Below, piece by piece: positions 1 to 9,896 of a stretch of DNA of 64,000 nucleotides. The position numbers and the translations under genes were made by a program. The stretch comes from Oceanospirillaceae bacterium. GTDB lineage: Bacteria > Pseudomonadota > Gammaproteobacteria > Pseudomonadales > Balneatricaceae. Below the pieces are notes generated by a model. It was not told where the DNA came from, searched no databases, and saw only the letters and a program-made list of their open reading frames with translations. Position 1 is the first letter of the stretch. Every line of letters begins with the position of its first letter. The stretch spans positions 124,001 to 188,000 of the forward strand of contig JAPYOS010000005.1 in the NCBI GenBank assembly GCA_029938085.1, written 5' to 3'.

Positions 1-219
<219 letters not shown>

Positions 220-230
220 CTAAGCTGGCA

Positions 231-488
231 TTATTGCGCGTTGATACGCTGCCATTGGTCGGGGGTATAAGCCTTAATACCTAAGGCATGAATGCTACCG
301 TCAGCAATTTGATCGGTTAAACAGCCGTATACCAGTTGTTGTTTTTTCACTGGCGTTAGGCCCGCAAAAAGGTCGCCAATTACCGTCACCTGAAAACTGC
401 AGCCTTCGCCGCTAGGTATCACTTCAGTGCCGTTTAATTGTTGTTCAATAATGTGTTTTACTTGTGCTGAGTCCACGATCTTCTCCAT
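231..488 (-). CDS. ibaG: BolA/IbaG family iron-metabolism protein
   Basis: An 85-residue protein of the BolA superfamily, close to IbaG (YrbA) in length and position. The conserved core includes a VIGDLFAGLTPVKKQQLVYG stretch, followed by a region resembling the helix-turn with a conserved histidine (IHALGIKAYTP). IbaG proteins partner with monothiol glutaredoxins and are linked to Fe-S handling and acid stress. The gene lies between mlaC and murA, where IbaG is found in E. coli, although mlaB, which should lie upstream, is missing here. The ATG at 486-488 gives the standard length. Confidence 0.92.
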   Translation of the reverse strand: MEKIVDSAQVKHIIEQQLNGTEVIPSGEGCSFQVTVIGDLFAGLTPVKKQQLVYGCLTDQIADGSIHALGIKAYTPDQWQRINAQ

Positions 489-552
489 GGGCTAAATGGG
501 GCGTAATTGTAGCAAACATGGCACCTATACCGCTAACGTTAGGTGCCAGAAT

Positions 553-1212
553 CTAGGCAGGATTAAGCCAAAAGGCAATAACATCATCCATATTACCCTT
601 ATTCTGTGCCATAGCGGCTGCAAACTGTTGCCTAAATGCCAAACCTAAGTTAATACCATCCAATGTAACGTTGGTAACTTTCCAACCCTGCGGGCGTAAT
701 TTCACAGCATAAGTAATGTTATAGGCTGCGCCATTGGCATACACTTTAACCCACACCTTTTGCCGTCCAGGTTTAGTGCTACTACTCACATTAGGATGAA
801 CTTCATAATTATTAATTTTAAAGGCCACCACTGCCCGTGAGTAGGTGTTCAATAACGATGTTCGAAAACTAGCATTAAACGCCTCAATTTGCTCGGCGCT
901 CGCGCGTCGGTAAAACTTGGCCATCACCCCTTTTGCAATACTTTCAAAATCCACCACAGGGTCCAAAATAATGGCCATTTGAGCCAGCAGCGCCTGTTCA
1001 TCCAAACCAACTGGGGTCCCTGTAATTTCGCTTTTTCGTATCGCTTCTTCTCGCTCATGTTTCAGCAACTCTATCATCGCGTGTGTGCTGTCGCTCACCA
1101 CCTCACTTGCAGCGAGCCATTCTGAGTCATTGGCATGCGCTTGCAATGCATAGGCTAAGCCAGACATCACTAACGTCACAGTGACCAAAAATCGTTTAGC
1201 TTGGTTAAACAT
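553..1212 (-). CDS. mlaC: Phospholipid-binding periplasmic protein MlaC
   Basis: A 219-residue Tol-tolerance/Ttg2-type protein that carries phospholipids through the periplasm between the outer-membrane MlaA complex and the inner-membrane MlaFEDB transporter. An N-terminal signal peptide is visible (basic residues, hydrophobic stretch, cleavage near AQAHA). The mature part has the family's IVDFESIAKGVM-like and SFRTSLLNTYSRA-like segments. The frame also offers an ATG at 1221, but the Shine-Dalgarno AAAGGA overlaps that codon and sits 8 nt before the ATG at 1212, so 1212 is preferred. It follows mlaD. Confidence 0.93.
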   Translation of the reverse strand: MFNQAKRFLVTVTLVMSGLAYALQAHANDSEWLAASEVVSDSTHAMIELLKHEREEAIRKSEITGTPVGLDEQALLAQMAIILDPVVDFESIAKGVMAKFYRRASAEQIEAFNASFRTSLLNTYSRAVVAFKINNYEVHPNVSSSTKPGRQKVWVKVYANGAAYNITYAVKLRPQGWKVTNVTLDGINLGLAFRQQFAAAMAQNKGNMDDVIAFWLNPA

Positions 1213-1259
1213 GTGATACATCCTTTGTAACTTATTGAATTAAACTGCCATAGTTCTAC

Positions 1260-1721
1260 TTAGTTGCTATCGCCCAAATTGAGCAAAAATTGCCCAATCA
1301 GCTCTTCTAGCACCAACGCCGACTGTGTGTCTTCAATCATATCGCCTGCCACTAACACCTCGTCTTCTGCACCCACAGTGAGGCCAACATACTTCTCGCC
1401 CAATAAGCCGGCGGTCAAAATACTGGCACTGGAATCAATCGATAGATAATTAACCTCACCATTGATTTGCATTTGTACTTTGGCCATTAACGTCTGCGGG
1501 TCAATCACTACGGCAACCACCTCGCCTACGGTGACGCCTGCCAAGGTAACCTGTGCCTTAGGCGCCAAGCCAGCCGCATTTTCAAACAAGGCGGCAATGG
1601 GGTAGCGGTCGGCACTGCGGGTAAGATGGCCACCACTGACTTGCAACGCCAAACTAAGTAAGGCGACTACACCAGCCACCAGCATCAACCCCACACTAAT
1701 TTCTATCCATCTTTTGTGCAT
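1260..1721 (-). CDS. mlaD: MCE-domain lipid transport protein MlaD
   Basis: A 153-residue inner-membrane-anchored MCE protein. One N-terminal transmembrane helix (about residues 7-28) is followed by a single MCE domain containing the GLAPKAQVTLAGVTVGEV-type signature. MlaD forms a hexameric ring that passes phospholipids between MlaC and the MlaFE transporter. Its start overlaps the mlaE stop by a base, so the genes are probably translationally coupled. Length is normal for the single-MCE MlaD class. Confidence 0.95.
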   Translation of the reverse strand: MHKRWIEISVGLMLVAGVVALLSLALQVSGGHLTRSADRYPIAALFENAAGLAPKAQVTLAGVTVGEVVAVVIDPQTLMAKVQMQINGEVNYLSIDSSASILTAGLLGEKYVGLTVGAEDEVLVAGDMIEDTQSALVLEELIGQFLLNLGDSN

Positions 1722-2500
1722 TACGCGCCTCCAAACATTAGCGCTGTTAAAATAAAATCAAAACCCAAAATCGCTAAGGATGAGTACACCACTGTGCGCG
1801 TCGTTGCAGTGCTAATACCTTGCGAGGTCGGCACACATGAATACCCCTGATACAAAGCAATCCAGCTCACCACAAACGCAAAAACCAAGGCTTTTATCAT
1901 GCCATTGACGACGTCCTCACCAAAATCTACGGCCTGCTGCATGTTGCCCCAGTATGACCCGCTGTACACGCCTAGCCAATCCACCGCCACAATGTAGCCA
2001 CCATAAATACCTACCAAACTAAATATAGCGACTAATAAGGGCAAACAAATCAAACCCGCCAAAAATCTTGGTGCCACAATACGATGTAATGGGTCTACCC
2101 CAAACATTTCCAAACTGGCCAATTGCTCTGTCGCTTTCATTAAGCCAATTTCGGCTGTTAGCGCAGATCCAGCGCGACCAGCAAACAACAAGGCTGCCAC
2201 CACTGGCGACAATTCCCTCACTAAGGTTAAAGCCACCATTTGCCCTACCGCTTGCTCTGAGCCATAGGCCGATAATAAGGTATAGCCTTGCAAACCCAGC
2301 ACCATGCCAATAAACAAAGCCGACACCAACATAATAATTAATGACTGTACGCCCACCACGTACAGCTGCTGAGTCAATCGCGCAATCCCATGCTTGCCAG
2401 GCAATACTTTTAGCGACTGCAGCAACATCAATAAGGCCTGCCCCATCAACGCCAACCGCTGTAACAACTGCTCGCCCAAGGCCGCAACAAGGTTTATCAC
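1721..2500 (-). CDS. mlaE: Mla ABC transporter permease MlaE
   Basis: A 259-residue permease of the MlaE/YrbE family with about five membrane segments. Family features include the [19 protein letters not shown] segment and the following [21 protein letters not shown] coupling region. It forms the membrane core of the lipid transporter, which maintains outer-membrane asymmetry. It overlaps mlaF at its 5' end and mlaD at its 3' end by a few bases, indicating one operon transcribed toward murA. Confidence 0.95.
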   Translation of the reverse strand: MINLVAALGEQLLQRLALMGQALLMLLQSLKVLPGKHGIARLTQQLYVVGVQSLIIMLVSALFIGMVLGLQGYTLLSAYGSEQAVGQMVALTLVRELSPVVAALLFAGRAGSALTAEIGLMKATEQLASLEMFGVDPLHRIVAPRFLAGLICLPLLVAIFSLVGIYGGYIVAVDWLGVYSGSYWGNMQQAVDFGEDVVNGMIKALVFAFVVSWIALYQGYSCVPTSQGISTATTRTVVYSSLAILGFDFILTALMFGGA

Positions 2501-3333
2501 AGCAAGCCTCCTTGTTTATCTGCTACGCTGGCATTGTCGCACAATAACTCCGCAGCCAAAGGTGGGGCCGGAAAGTGAAACGGAATCACGCCGTCAGCTT
2601 CGCCGTGCATAAACTGCCTCACTGCAGGGTCGGGACTGGTTTGAAGCGCCTCTGGAGTATCATGGGCTAACACTCGCCCCTCACCCAATAAGATGACCCG
2701 GTCAGCAATCGCGCAGGCCTCGGCAATATCGTGAGATACTAACACGCTAGTGAGTTGCATCTCGTCGTTGAGGTCTTTAATTAAGCGCTGCAATACCGCC
2801 ATGGCAATAGGGTCTTGGCCAGAAAAAGGTTCGTCATAGAGTATTATTTCTGGTTCCAAGGCCACTGCGCGAGCCAAAGCAACACGCCGCGCCATACCTC
2901 CTGACAAGTGCGATGGCATCAGCTCACGAGCGCCCCTAAGGCCAACTGCTTCTAGTTTTAACAGCACTCGGTCGTGTAATTGCTGGTCATTTAACTGCGT
3001 GTGTTCACGTAACGGAAAGGCCACGTTTTCAAATACCGTTAGGTCGGTAAACAAGGCACCACTTTGAAACAACACCCCCATGCGACTACGCAATTGGTTG
3101 AGTTGCCTGCGGTTGAGTTGAGCAATATTTTTGCCAAACAGTTGGACTTCACCTTGATGCGGTTGTAATTGACCACCGATTAACCGTAACAAGGTGGTTT
3201 TGCCGGTGCCACTGGGGCCCATAATAGCGGTAATTTTGCCGGCCGCAATAGACACATCAATGTCTTTAAAAATCGCACGCTTGCCGCGAAAAAAACTCAG
3301 GTTATGTATCTCAATGATGCCATTTACGGCCAT
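2497..3333 (-). CDS. mlaF: Mla ABC transporter ATP-binding protein MlaF
   Basis: An ABC ATPase of 278 residues from the chosen start. It has Walker [11 protein letters not shown], signature LSGGMARRV and Walker [14 protein letters not shown]. It powers phospholipid transport with MlaE. The open frame extends 27 codons upstream to 3414, but the conserved protein begins at [12 protein letters not shown], so the ATG at 3333 is preferred. MlaF normally also binds the STAS protein MlaB, which is not encoded in this operon. Divergent from the antiporter gene at 3472. Confidence 0.93.
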   Translation of the reverse strand: MAVNGIIEIHNLSFFRGKRAIFKDIDVSIAAGKITAIMGPSGTGKTTLLRLIGGQLQPHQGEVQLFGKNIAQLNRRQLNQLRSRMGVLFQSGALFTDLTVFENVAFPLREHTQLNDQQLHDRVLLKLEAVGLRGARELMPSHLSGGMARRVALARAVALEPEIILYDEPFSGQDPIAMAVLQRLIKDLNDEMQLTSVLVSHDIAEACAIADRVILLGEGRVLAHDTPEALQTSPDPAVRQFMHGEADGVIPFHFPAPPLAAELLCDNASVADKQGGLL

Positions 3334-3471
3334 ATGTCGACTTCCAGCAAAGCGCCAATTAAGGATAAACACCAAGTTTAGCATTGCCGAGCAGATGTGC
3401 AAAGAAACTTGCAAATTTGCGCCAGTCTTGGTTTCATTGCCGCTCGTTTTTTGAGCTTCTAGAATACACCT

Positions 3472-4428
3472 ATGTTATTAGCAATTGCCGCAATCATTAT
3501 TGGCCTTGGCCTACTTATTTGGAGCGCCGACCGTTTTGTAGACGGCGCCGCGGCCACGGCCGGCCACTTAGGCATGTCACCCATGCTTATCGGCCTCACC
3601 ATTGTTGCCTTTGGCACCTCTGCACCGGAGATGCTGGTGTCGACTATGGCGGCATTAGACAACGCCCCAGGACTTGCCATTGGCAATGCGATTGGCTCCA
3701 ATATTGCCAACATCGCTCTGGTGCTAGGTGCCACAGCACTGGTATCCCCCCTGCCCGTACGTGGCAACTTAGTACGTACCGAATTGCCCATTTTAACGGT
3801 TGCGACTATTGGTGCAGGTATCATCTTAATGGACCATTACCTAGACCGGTTTGATGGCACCTTGTTATTGCTTGGTCTAGTGGTGTGTTTATATTTGTTT
3901 AAACGCTATCAACAAGACCATCCAGACGACCAGACCGAGCCATTAGCCGATTTGAGTTTTAAGGCCGGCATAATCTGGCTAGTTGTGGGTTTAGTGGTAT
4001 TGGCCCTGGGTTCACGAATTCTAGTGGGCGGCGCCGTATACATAGCCACTTCACTGGGCGTGAGCGACCTAATCATTGGTCTCACTATCATTGCTATTGG
4101 CACCAGCTTGCCCGAATTAGCGGCGTCTGTCATGAGTGCCCGCAAGGGCCAACATGGTATTGCTCTTGGCAACATCATCGGCTCTAACATCTTTAATTTG
4201 CTTGGGGTGATGGCTATTCCTGCTCTCATCAGCCCGGTCACCATCGCTGCCGATGCAGTATGGCGCGACTACGGTTTGATGCTGATATTGACGTTATTTC
4301 TTCTGGTGCTGGGTTTTTGGGCACGACGTGGTGGCTCGCAATCACAAACCATAACCCGGCCCATGGGCAGCCTACTGCTTTTAGTCTATGTTATGTATAT
4401 GTTTTTACTTTATACTAACGCGTCATAA
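3472..4428 (+). CDS. yrbG: Calcium/sodium antiporter family protein YrbG
   Basis: A 318-residue inner-membrane exchanger with about ten hydrophobic segments arranged as two homologous halves. Each half carries the family's alpha-repeat: GTSAPEM in the first and GTSLPEL in the second, with GNAIGSNIAN and GNIIGSNIFN following. These are hallmarks of Na+/Ca2+ exchangers. The gene heads a plus-strand run into kdsD, as in E. coli. The true substrate of YrbG in bacteria is not settled. Confidence 0.93.
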   Translation: MLLAIAAIIIGLGLLIWSADRFVDGAAATAGHLGMSPMLIGLTIVAFGTSAPEMLVSTMAALDNAPGLAIGNAIGSNIANIALVLGATALVSPLPVRGNLVRTELPILTVATIGAGIILMDHYLDRFDGTLLLLGLVVCLYLFKRYQQDHPDDQTEPLADLSFKAGIIWLVVGLVVLALGSRILVGGAVYIATSLGVSDLIIGLTIIAIGTSLPELAASVMSARKGQHGIALGNIIGSNIFNLLGVMAIPALISPVTIAADAVWRDYGLMLILTLFLLVLGFWARRGGSQSQTITRPMGSLLLLVYVMYMFLLYTNAS

Positions 4429-4454
4429 CCTGATCAAATTTGTTAGGAGAGCTG

Positions 4455-5459
4455 TTGAGCAACGACACGGCTATACGCCCGAAACAACCCCAGACTGAGT
4501 GTTTTGCTCAATCTGCTTTACGCACCATCAAGCTAGAACAAACCGCCATCGCCGACTTAGCGGAGCGCATTGATGATGCCTTTGAGCAGGCCTGTCAATT
4601 AGTGCTCGACTGTTCAGCTCGGGTAGTGCTGCTAGGTATGGGTAAATCTGGCCACATTGCTAATAAAATCGCGGCCACTCTTGCCAGTACCGGCACCCCC
4701 GCATTTTTTGTTCATCCAGGCGAAGCCAGCCACGGCGACATGGGCATGATCACCTCAAAAGACGTGGTGCTGGCTTTGTCCTACTCTGGCACTACAGCAG
4801 AAATCGTTACCTTATTGCCTATGTTAAAACGCCTAGGTGTACCGCTTATCGCCATGACCGGCGCGCCTCAATCGACCTTAGCCAAGGCGGCAGATCACCA
4901 CCTTAACGTACAAGTACACACCGAAGCCTGCCCCCTCAATCTTGCGCCCACCTCTAGTACCACAGCCTCCTTAGTGATGGGCGATGCCATTGCTATCGCT
5001 TTACTTGAAGCCCGTGGATTTAGCGCCAACGACTTTGCATTTTCTCACCCTGGCGGAGCGCTGGGGCGAAAGTTATTACTCAAAGTCAGTGACATCATGC
5101 ATGCGGGCACTAGCCTACCTCAAGTGAGTGTCGATACGAGTTTTGCAGACGGCCTGATGGAAATGACTCAAAAAGGCATGGGCATGACCGCCGTGGTCGA
5201 CCAGCAGGGCCAACTTGCAGGCATATACACCGATGGCGATTTACGCCGTAGTCTCGACCAAAAACAAAATTTACACCAATGTATCATCGGCGAACTGATG
5301 ACCATTGAACCTGTGCGGGCACAAGCTGACATGCTGGCCGCCCAAGCACTGCAATTAATGGAACAACACAAAATCAACGCCTTAATCGTTTGTAATGATC
5401 GCAATCAACCCGTAGGCGCCATTAATATGCACGATTTACTTAGAGCAGGAGTCATTTAA
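4455..5459 (+). CDS. kdsD: D-arabinose-5-phosphate isomerase
   Basis: A cytoplasmic isomerase converting ribulose 5-phosphate to arabinose 5-phosphate, the first step of Kdo synthesis for LPS. An N-terminal SIS domain contains GMGKSGHIANKIAATLASTG and SYSGTTAEI, and two C-terminal CBS domains occupy roughly residues 210-334. No ATG is available at the front. The AGGAG at 4444-4448 precedes the TTG at 4455 by six bases, which makes that TTG the likely start rather than the TTG at 4440. The stop is adjacent to kdsC. Confidence 0.93.
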   Translation: MSNDTAIRPKQPQTECFAQSALRTIKLEQTAIADLAERIDDAFEQACQLVLDCSARVVLLGMGKSGHIANKIAATLASTGTPAFFVHPGEASHGDMGMITSKDVVLALSYSGTTAEIVTLLPMLKRLGVPLIAMTGAPQSTLAKAADHHLNVQVHTEACPLNLAPTSSTTASLVMGDAIAIALLEARGFSANDFAFSHPGGALGRKLLLKVSDIMHAGTSLPQVSVDTSFADGLMEMTQKGMGMTAVVDQQGQLAGIYTDGDLRRSLDQKQNLHQCIIGELMTIEPVRAQADMLAAQALQLMEQHKINALIVCNDRNQPVGAINMHDLLRAGVI

Positions 5460-5460
5460 C

Positions 5461-6021
5461 ATGACGCTAGCCATTGATCCTGAAATTTTGGCCGCCGCCC
5501 AACCCATCCAATTATTAGCCCTCGACGTGGATGGCATTTTGAGTGATGGACAACTGTATTTTGATAATCAAGGCGAAGAGATCAAAGCCTTTAATAGCCT
5601 CGATGGCCACGGCATTAAAATGTTACAAGCCAGTGGTGTAAAAGTCGCTATTATCACTGGTAGAACGTCAAACATTGTGGCCAAAAGAGCGTCACAACTG
5701 GACATTGATTTAGTACTGCAAGGTAGAGAAGACAAGCTACTGGCTCTGTTTGAGCTGACCCAGCATATGCAGATTGGCTGGGCACAGATGGCCTACATGG
5801 GTGACGATTGGCCCGATTTAGCCGCCATTATTAAAGTAGGTTTAGGTATTACCGTACCCAACGCAGCGAGCGGTTTGGCCACACATTGCCAATACCTTAC
5901 CCAGCGTAGCGGTGGCCAAGGCGCCGTAAGGGAAGTATGCGACCTAATCATGCAAGCTCAAGGCAGCTGGCAATTGGCCCTGCAACCCTACCTCAACACT
6001 GACCTGCCAACAATCTCATAA
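5461..6021 (+). CDS. kdsC: 3-deoxy-manno-octulosonate-8-phosphatase
   Basis: A 186-residue HAD-superfamily phosphatase that removes phosphate from Kdo-8-phosphate. The nucleophile motif is LDVDGILSDG, followed by IITGRTS and the late acidic motif MGDDWPDL. The short C-terminal tail is typical of the C0-type HAD enzymes that act as tetramers. Its ATG lies one base after the kdsD stop with AGGAG just upstream, and its stop overlaps lptC. Confidence 0.95.
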   Translation: MTLAIDPEILAAAQPIQLLALDVDGILSDGQLYFDNQGEEIKAFNSLDGHGIKMLQASGVKVAIITGRTSNIVAKRASQLDIDLVLQGREDKLLALFELTQHMQIGWAQMAYMGDDWPDLAAIIKVGLGITVPNAASGLATHCQYLTQRSGGQGAVREVCDLIMQAQGSWQLALQPYLNTDLPTIS

Positions 6022-6593
6022 TGTCAGACATTTTACGTAGCCGTTGGCTCTACCTTAACCTAGTTGCATTGGCAGTTTTGGCCACAAGCTTATGGTGGTG
6101 GCAACAAGCCGAGCAACAACACAATGATTCTAAAGCGAGCTGGATTCCCGATTATTATTTGACCAATGCCACCATTCAACAGTTTGATACTCAAGGTCAA
6201 TTATCGTCCAGCATTCATGCCCAACGATTTAGCCACATCCGCGAGTTTGATAGCACCGACATGATACAACCACGATTTAACATATACCTCGGCCAGGGTA
6301 GCAACTGGTTTGGCCGCGCCGATGAGGGCCTAATTCTTGACTCAGGCGCACAAATCAACCTCAGCGGCGATGTATTAGTCACTAATGGCCCAGACTTAGA
6401 GCGCCCACTAAGCCTATCGACTCAGAGCTTACGTTTGTTGCCCGCTAGCAACTACGCCGAATCAGATAGTTTAGTCCAGCTCAGCACCCAACACAGCCAC
6501 TTGACGGGCACCGGCATGCGCCTCACACTCAGTGACCAGCGGTTACAACTTTTGAGCCAAGTGACAGGCTCCCATTTAATTGAAAAACAATAA
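6021..6593 (+). CDS. lptC: LPS export protein LptC
   Basis: A 190-residue bitopic inner-membrane protein. One N-terminal membrane helix (about residues 9-26, ending WWWQQ) is followed by a periplasmic beta-jellyroll of the LptC/OstA type. It receives LPS from LptBFG and passes it to LptA. Start and kdsC stop overlap (ATAATG), so the genes are coupled. Sequence conservation in LptC is low and the call rests partly on its position between kdsC and lptA. Confidence 0.92.
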   Translation: MSDILRSRWLYLNLVALAVLATSLWWWQQAEQQHNDSKASWIPDYYLTNATIQQFDTQGQLSSSIHAQRFSHIREFDSTDMIQPRFNIYLGQGSNWFGRADEGLILDSGAQINLSGDVLVTNGPDLERPLSLSTQSLRLLPASNYAESDSLVQLSTQHSHLTGTGMRLTLSDQRLQLLSQVTGSHLIEKQ

Positions 6594-6607
6594 CAAGGCC
6601 ACCCCCT

Positions 6608-7123
6608 ATGTATTTAATTAAGTCCATCACCAGCGCCATCCTTCTGTCCTATAGTCTGCTGGCCAGCTCCACTGTCGCTGCTTTGGACAGCGACCGCGAA
6701 CAACCCATTCAGATAGCGGCTGATGCGGCAGAGTTAAATGAAGGCAAAGGCTTTTCGATTTACAGCGGCAATGTCATTATCACTCAGGGCACTATGGTGA
6801 TTGAAGCCTCTACGGTAAAAATCACCTTTGATGACAATGGCATTCAAACCATATTGGCCACTGAGGGCAAACATGACGGTCGAGCTTACATGCGCCAACT
6901 CAGTGAAGGCGAAGCCCGTGACCTGATGGAAGCTTGGGGCCAGAGTATCGACTACCAAATTGATGACCAACTATTGACCCTATTGGGTAACGCTAAATTG
7001 ATCCAAAAAGGCAACCATTTTAGTGGCGAAAGCATTATTTTTGACATCCCTAATGATAATGTGAAGGCCTCTGGCGGTAACAACGGCCGAGTACAAATGA
7101 TTTTCTTACCCAAATCCAAGTAA
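6608..7123 (+). CDS. lptA: LPS transport periplasmic protein LptA
   Basis: A 171-residue OstA-like periplasmic protein. A signal peptide covers about the first 25 residues (cleavage near STVAA), followed by QPIQIAADAAELNEGKGFSI, which matches the beta-taco domain of LptA. LptA bridges LptC and LptD to carry LPS across the periplasm. The gene sits between lptC and lptB, the standard order. Confidence 0.94.
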   Translation: MYLIKSITSAILLSYSLLASSTVAALDSDREQPIQIAADAAELNEGKGFSIYSGNVIITQGTMVIEASTVKITFDDNGIQTILATEGKHDGRAYMRQLSEGEARDLMEAWGQSIDYQIDDQLLTLLGNAKLIQKGNHFSGESIIFDIPNDNVKASGGNNGRVQMIFLPKSK

Positions 7124-7134
7124 CGGCCACCTAA

Positions 7135-7893
7135 ATGCCAACAACTACAACCACAAAGGGTGCACCTTTGGCCACCTTAGAAGCCCGCAATTTAGCCAAG
7201 TCTTATAGCAAGCGGGCTATCGTCAAAGACGTTAGCATCCACATTAAGGCAGGCCAGGTAGTCGGGCTACTAGGGCCTAACGGTGCCGGTAAAACCACCT
7301 GTTTTTACATGATCGTGGGGCTAGTGCAGGCCGACCGTGGCCAAGTATTCATCAACCAAGAAGACATCTCCAAGCAGCCTATGCATGGCCGAGCTCGTAA
7401 AGGCATTGGTTATTTACCCCAAGAAGCGTCGGTGTTTCGTAAACTCAGCGTGGCGCAAAACATTCTTGCCATTTTGCAAACCCAAAAACACCTAACCAAA
7501 AACCAGCGTCTAGATAAGCTCGAACTGTTGCTCAAAGAGTTTAATATTAACCATATCCGCGATAACCTAGGCATGAGCTTATCAGGTGGCGAACGGCGGC
7601 GCGTGGAAATAGCGCGTGCCCTAGCCAGCGAACCTCAGTTTATATTGCTCGACGAACCGTTTGCGGGCGTTGATCCTATTTCCGTGAAAGACATTAAACA
7701 AATTATTGAACAGCTCAGAAACAAAGGCATTGGCGTGCTGATCACCGACCATAACGTACGCGAAACACTGGATATTTGTGACCTCGCCTACATTGTTAGT
7801 GAGGGTTATATTTTGGCCCATGGCAGCAGCCAGGATATCTTGGCTAATCAACAAGTAAAAGAGGTATACTTGGGCCATGACTTTAGCCTGTAG
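7135..7893 (+). CDS. lptB: LPS export ABC transporter ATP-binding protein LptB
   Basis: A 252-residue ABC ATPase with Walker [14 protein letters not shown], signature [13 protein letters not shown] and Walker [13 protein letters not shown], plus the LptB-type [10 protein letters not shown] switch region. It energises LPS extraction with LptF and LptG, which are encoded elsewhere. The first dozen residues (rich in Thr and Lys) extend past the usual LptB start, so translation might begin slightly downstream. It is directly followed by rpoN. Confidence 0.96.
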   Translation: MPTTTTTKGAPLATLEARNLAKSYSKRAIVKDVSIHIKAGQVVGLLGPNGAGKTTCFYMIVGLVQADRGQVFINQEDISKQPMHGRARKGIGYLPQEASVFRKLSVAQNILAILQTQKHLTKNQRLDKLELLLKEFNINHIRDNLGMSLSGGERRRVEIARALASEPQFILLDEPFAGVDPISVKDIKQIIEQLRNKGIGVLITDHNVRETLDICDLAYIVSEGYILAHGSSQDILANQQVKEVYLGHDFSL

Positions 7894-7904
7894 TTCGTAG
7901 ATTT

Positions 7905-9416
7905 ATGAAAGCAACACTACAACTTAAAATGAATCAGCAACTGGCGATGACACCCCAGTTGCAACAAGCTATTCGCTTACTACAGCTTTCAACCCTAGAT
8001 TTACAGCAAGAAATTCAACAAGCCCTCGACGACAACCCACTGCTCGAACTTGAAGACGATCAAGAATCTGTAATTGTTGATGAACGTCTGCCACAAGACA
8101 TGGAGCAGCAAGACCACCAACCGGCTGAACAGAATAGCGAAGACCACCTCGCTGAAGAGCAAGTTGCAGACAGCGATTGGAACGAACAAATCCCCGTTGA
8201 ATTAGCCACCGATAGTGCCTGGGACGACGTTTACCAAAGTTCAACCACACCTGCATCTGGGCCCTCGGACGAGTTTGATTTTGATGCTCATAATAGCCAC
8301 GAACCCAGCTTGCAAGAGCATCTTGAGTGGCAACTCAACTTAAGCCGTCTCAGCGACATTGACCAATTTATTGGTGCCAGCATCATTGATGCCATTGACG
8401 AGCGTGGTTACCTAAGTCAAAGCGTGCCCCAACTCACCCAAGGCATCAACCGCAACCTGGCACAAACCGAACAGCAAGATACCGCCCACAGCGTGGACGA
8501 TAGCGAAACCCAAGCCGTACTCACCTTGATCCAACAGTTTGACCCCATAGGCGCCGGTGCAGAGGATTTAAGGCATTGTTTATTGATCCAATTACGCCAT
8601 CTACCCACTGACACCCCCTGGCGCGACGGGGCCATTCATGTGGTTGATAAGCACTTAGGTTTACTGGGTAGCCACGACTACAATACCTTACGCAGGCGTT
8701 CTGGTTACAAAGAGACTGAATTACAAGAAATCATCCTTCTTATTACTCAATTACAACCAGAGCCTGGCGCCAACATCGCTTCAAGCCAAGCCGAATACGT
8801 GATTCCCGATGTCATGGTACGCAAAGTTAACAATGTTTGGCGCGTGGAATTAAACCCGGATTCAGCACCAAAAATACGCGTTAATCAGCAATATGTCGAT
8901 TTGAGCAGCAGCGCCAACAGCGCCGACAAAAACTACATCAAAAGCCACCTGCAAGACGCCCGCTGGTTTATTAAGAGCTTAGAGAGCCGTAACGATACCC
9001 TACTGAAAGTGGCTGGCCGCATTTGTGAAATCCAACAAGGCTTCTTGGAATATGGCGAAGAAGCCATGAAACCTTTGGTGCTCGCCGAGGTGGCTGACCA
9101 CGTGGAAATGCATGAGTCCACTATTTCCCGTGTTACTACCCAAAAATACATGCATACCCCACGTGGTATCTTTGAGCTCAAGTACTTTTTTTCCAGCCAT
9201 GTCGCCACTGCCAACGGCGGCGAGTGTTCCTCTACGGCCATCAGAGCTTTAATTAAAAAACTCATTGCTGCCGAGCTTACCCGCAAGCCTCTAAGCGACA
9301 GTAAACTAACCGACATGCTCGACCAACAAGGCATCAAAGTAGCACGCCGTACTATTGCCAAATACCGTGAAAGCATGAACATCCCTCCTTCTAACGAACG
9401 CAAACGCCTAAGCTAA
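7905..9416 (+). CDS. rpoN: RNA polymerase sigma-54 factor
   Basis: A 503-residue sigma-54. The N-terminal activator-interacting region begins KATLQLKMNQQLAMTPQLQQAIRLLQLST, split here by description: glutamine and leucine rich over residues 2-50. An acidic linker covers about residues 50-130, then the core-binding domain, and the C-terminal RpoN box ARRTIAKYRE recognises the -24 element. Position after lptB is conserved. Its clients here may include the FleQ-like activator at 20549-21607. The gene hpf, normally next, is absent. Confidence 0.97.
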   Translation: MKATLQLKMNQQLAMTPQLQQAIRLLQLSTLDLQQEIQQALDDNPLLELEDDQESVIVDERLPQDMEQQDHQPAEQNSEDHLAEEQVADSDWNEQIPVELATDSAWDDVYQSSTTPASGPSDEFDFDAHNSHEPSLQEHLEWQLNLSRLSDIDQFIGASIIDAIDERGYLSQSVPQLTQGINRNLAQTEQQDTAHSVDDSETQAVLTLIQQFDPIGAGAEDLRHCLLIQLRHLPTDTPWRDGAIHVVDKHLGLLGSHDYNTLRRRSGYKETELQEIILLITQLQPEPGANIASSQAEYVIPDVMVRKVNNVWRVELNPDSAPKIRVNQQYVDLSSSANSADKNYIKSHLQDARWFIKSLESRNDTLLKVAGRICEIQQGFLEYGEEAMKPLVLAEVADHVEMHESTISRVTTQKYMHTPRGIFELKYFFSSHVATANGGECSSTAIRALIKKLIAAELTRKPLSDSKLTDMLDQQGIKVARRTIAKYRESMNIPPSNERKRLS

Positions 9417-9431
9417 ACTAAGACACATATC

Positions 9432-9878
9432 ATGAACATCAGCGACATTCTCACCCCAGCACGCACCCTAGCCGACTTAAACTGCAGCAGTAAAAAACGC
9501 AGCCTAGAGTCTGTCAGCCAATGGCTAGCCCAGCAAATATCTAACTTTGATGGCAAACACGTATTTAACGCGCTCATCAATCGCGAAAAACTAGGTAGCA
9601 CTGGTTTTGGCGATGGCATTGCCATCCCCCACTGCCGCCTAGCCAGCTGTAATCAGGTGACCGGTGCCTTGATACGCCTCGCTAATCCAATCGACTTTGA
9701 TGCCATCGATCAACAATCGGTCGATCTACTATTTGTACTGCTAGTGCCCTTAGAGGCGACCGATGAACACCTGCAAATCTTAGCCACCTTAGCCGGCAAG
9801 TTTGGCCAAGCCGAGTTCCGCGACCAGCTACGTAATGCCACAAACGCTGAGGCTATGTACCAGATCGCTATCGCATAA
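9432..9878 (+). CDS. ptsN: Nitrogen PTS EIIA component
   Basis: A 148-residue EIIA-Ntr protein of the mannitol/fructose EIIA fold. The phosphorylated histidine is in GIAIPHCRL, and the LLFVLLVP segment follows in the usual place. In the nitrogen phosphotransferase system it is phosphorylated by Npr and regulates potassium transport and other processes by contact. It begins 15 bases after rpoN with no hpf between. Downstream is npr, without rapZ. Confidence 0.95.
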   Translation: MNISDILTPARTLADLNCSSKKRSLESVSQWLAQQISNFDGKHVFNALINREKLGSTGFGDGIAIPHCRLASCNQVTGALIRLANPIDFDAIDQQSVDLLFVLLVPLEATDEHLQILATLAGKFGQAEFRDQLRNATNAEAMYQIAIA

Positions 9879-9896
9879 ATACCGCAAAACCGGTAT
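9879..9896 (+). other. Short hairpin in the ptsN-npr gap
   Basis: The arms ATACCG (9879-9884) and CGGTAT (9891-9896) form a six-base stem with a six-base loop directly after the ptsN stop. There is no following T-run, so it looks more like an RNA processing or stability structure than a rho-independent terminator. The rest of the 97-base gap before npr has no recognisable gene. Confidence 0.4.

Noticed and set aside
3384..3854. 156-codon frame on the plus strand overlapping yrbG
   Set aside because: It lies in another frame of yrbG, whose exchanger repeats are plainly coded; the alternative has no recognisable motif.
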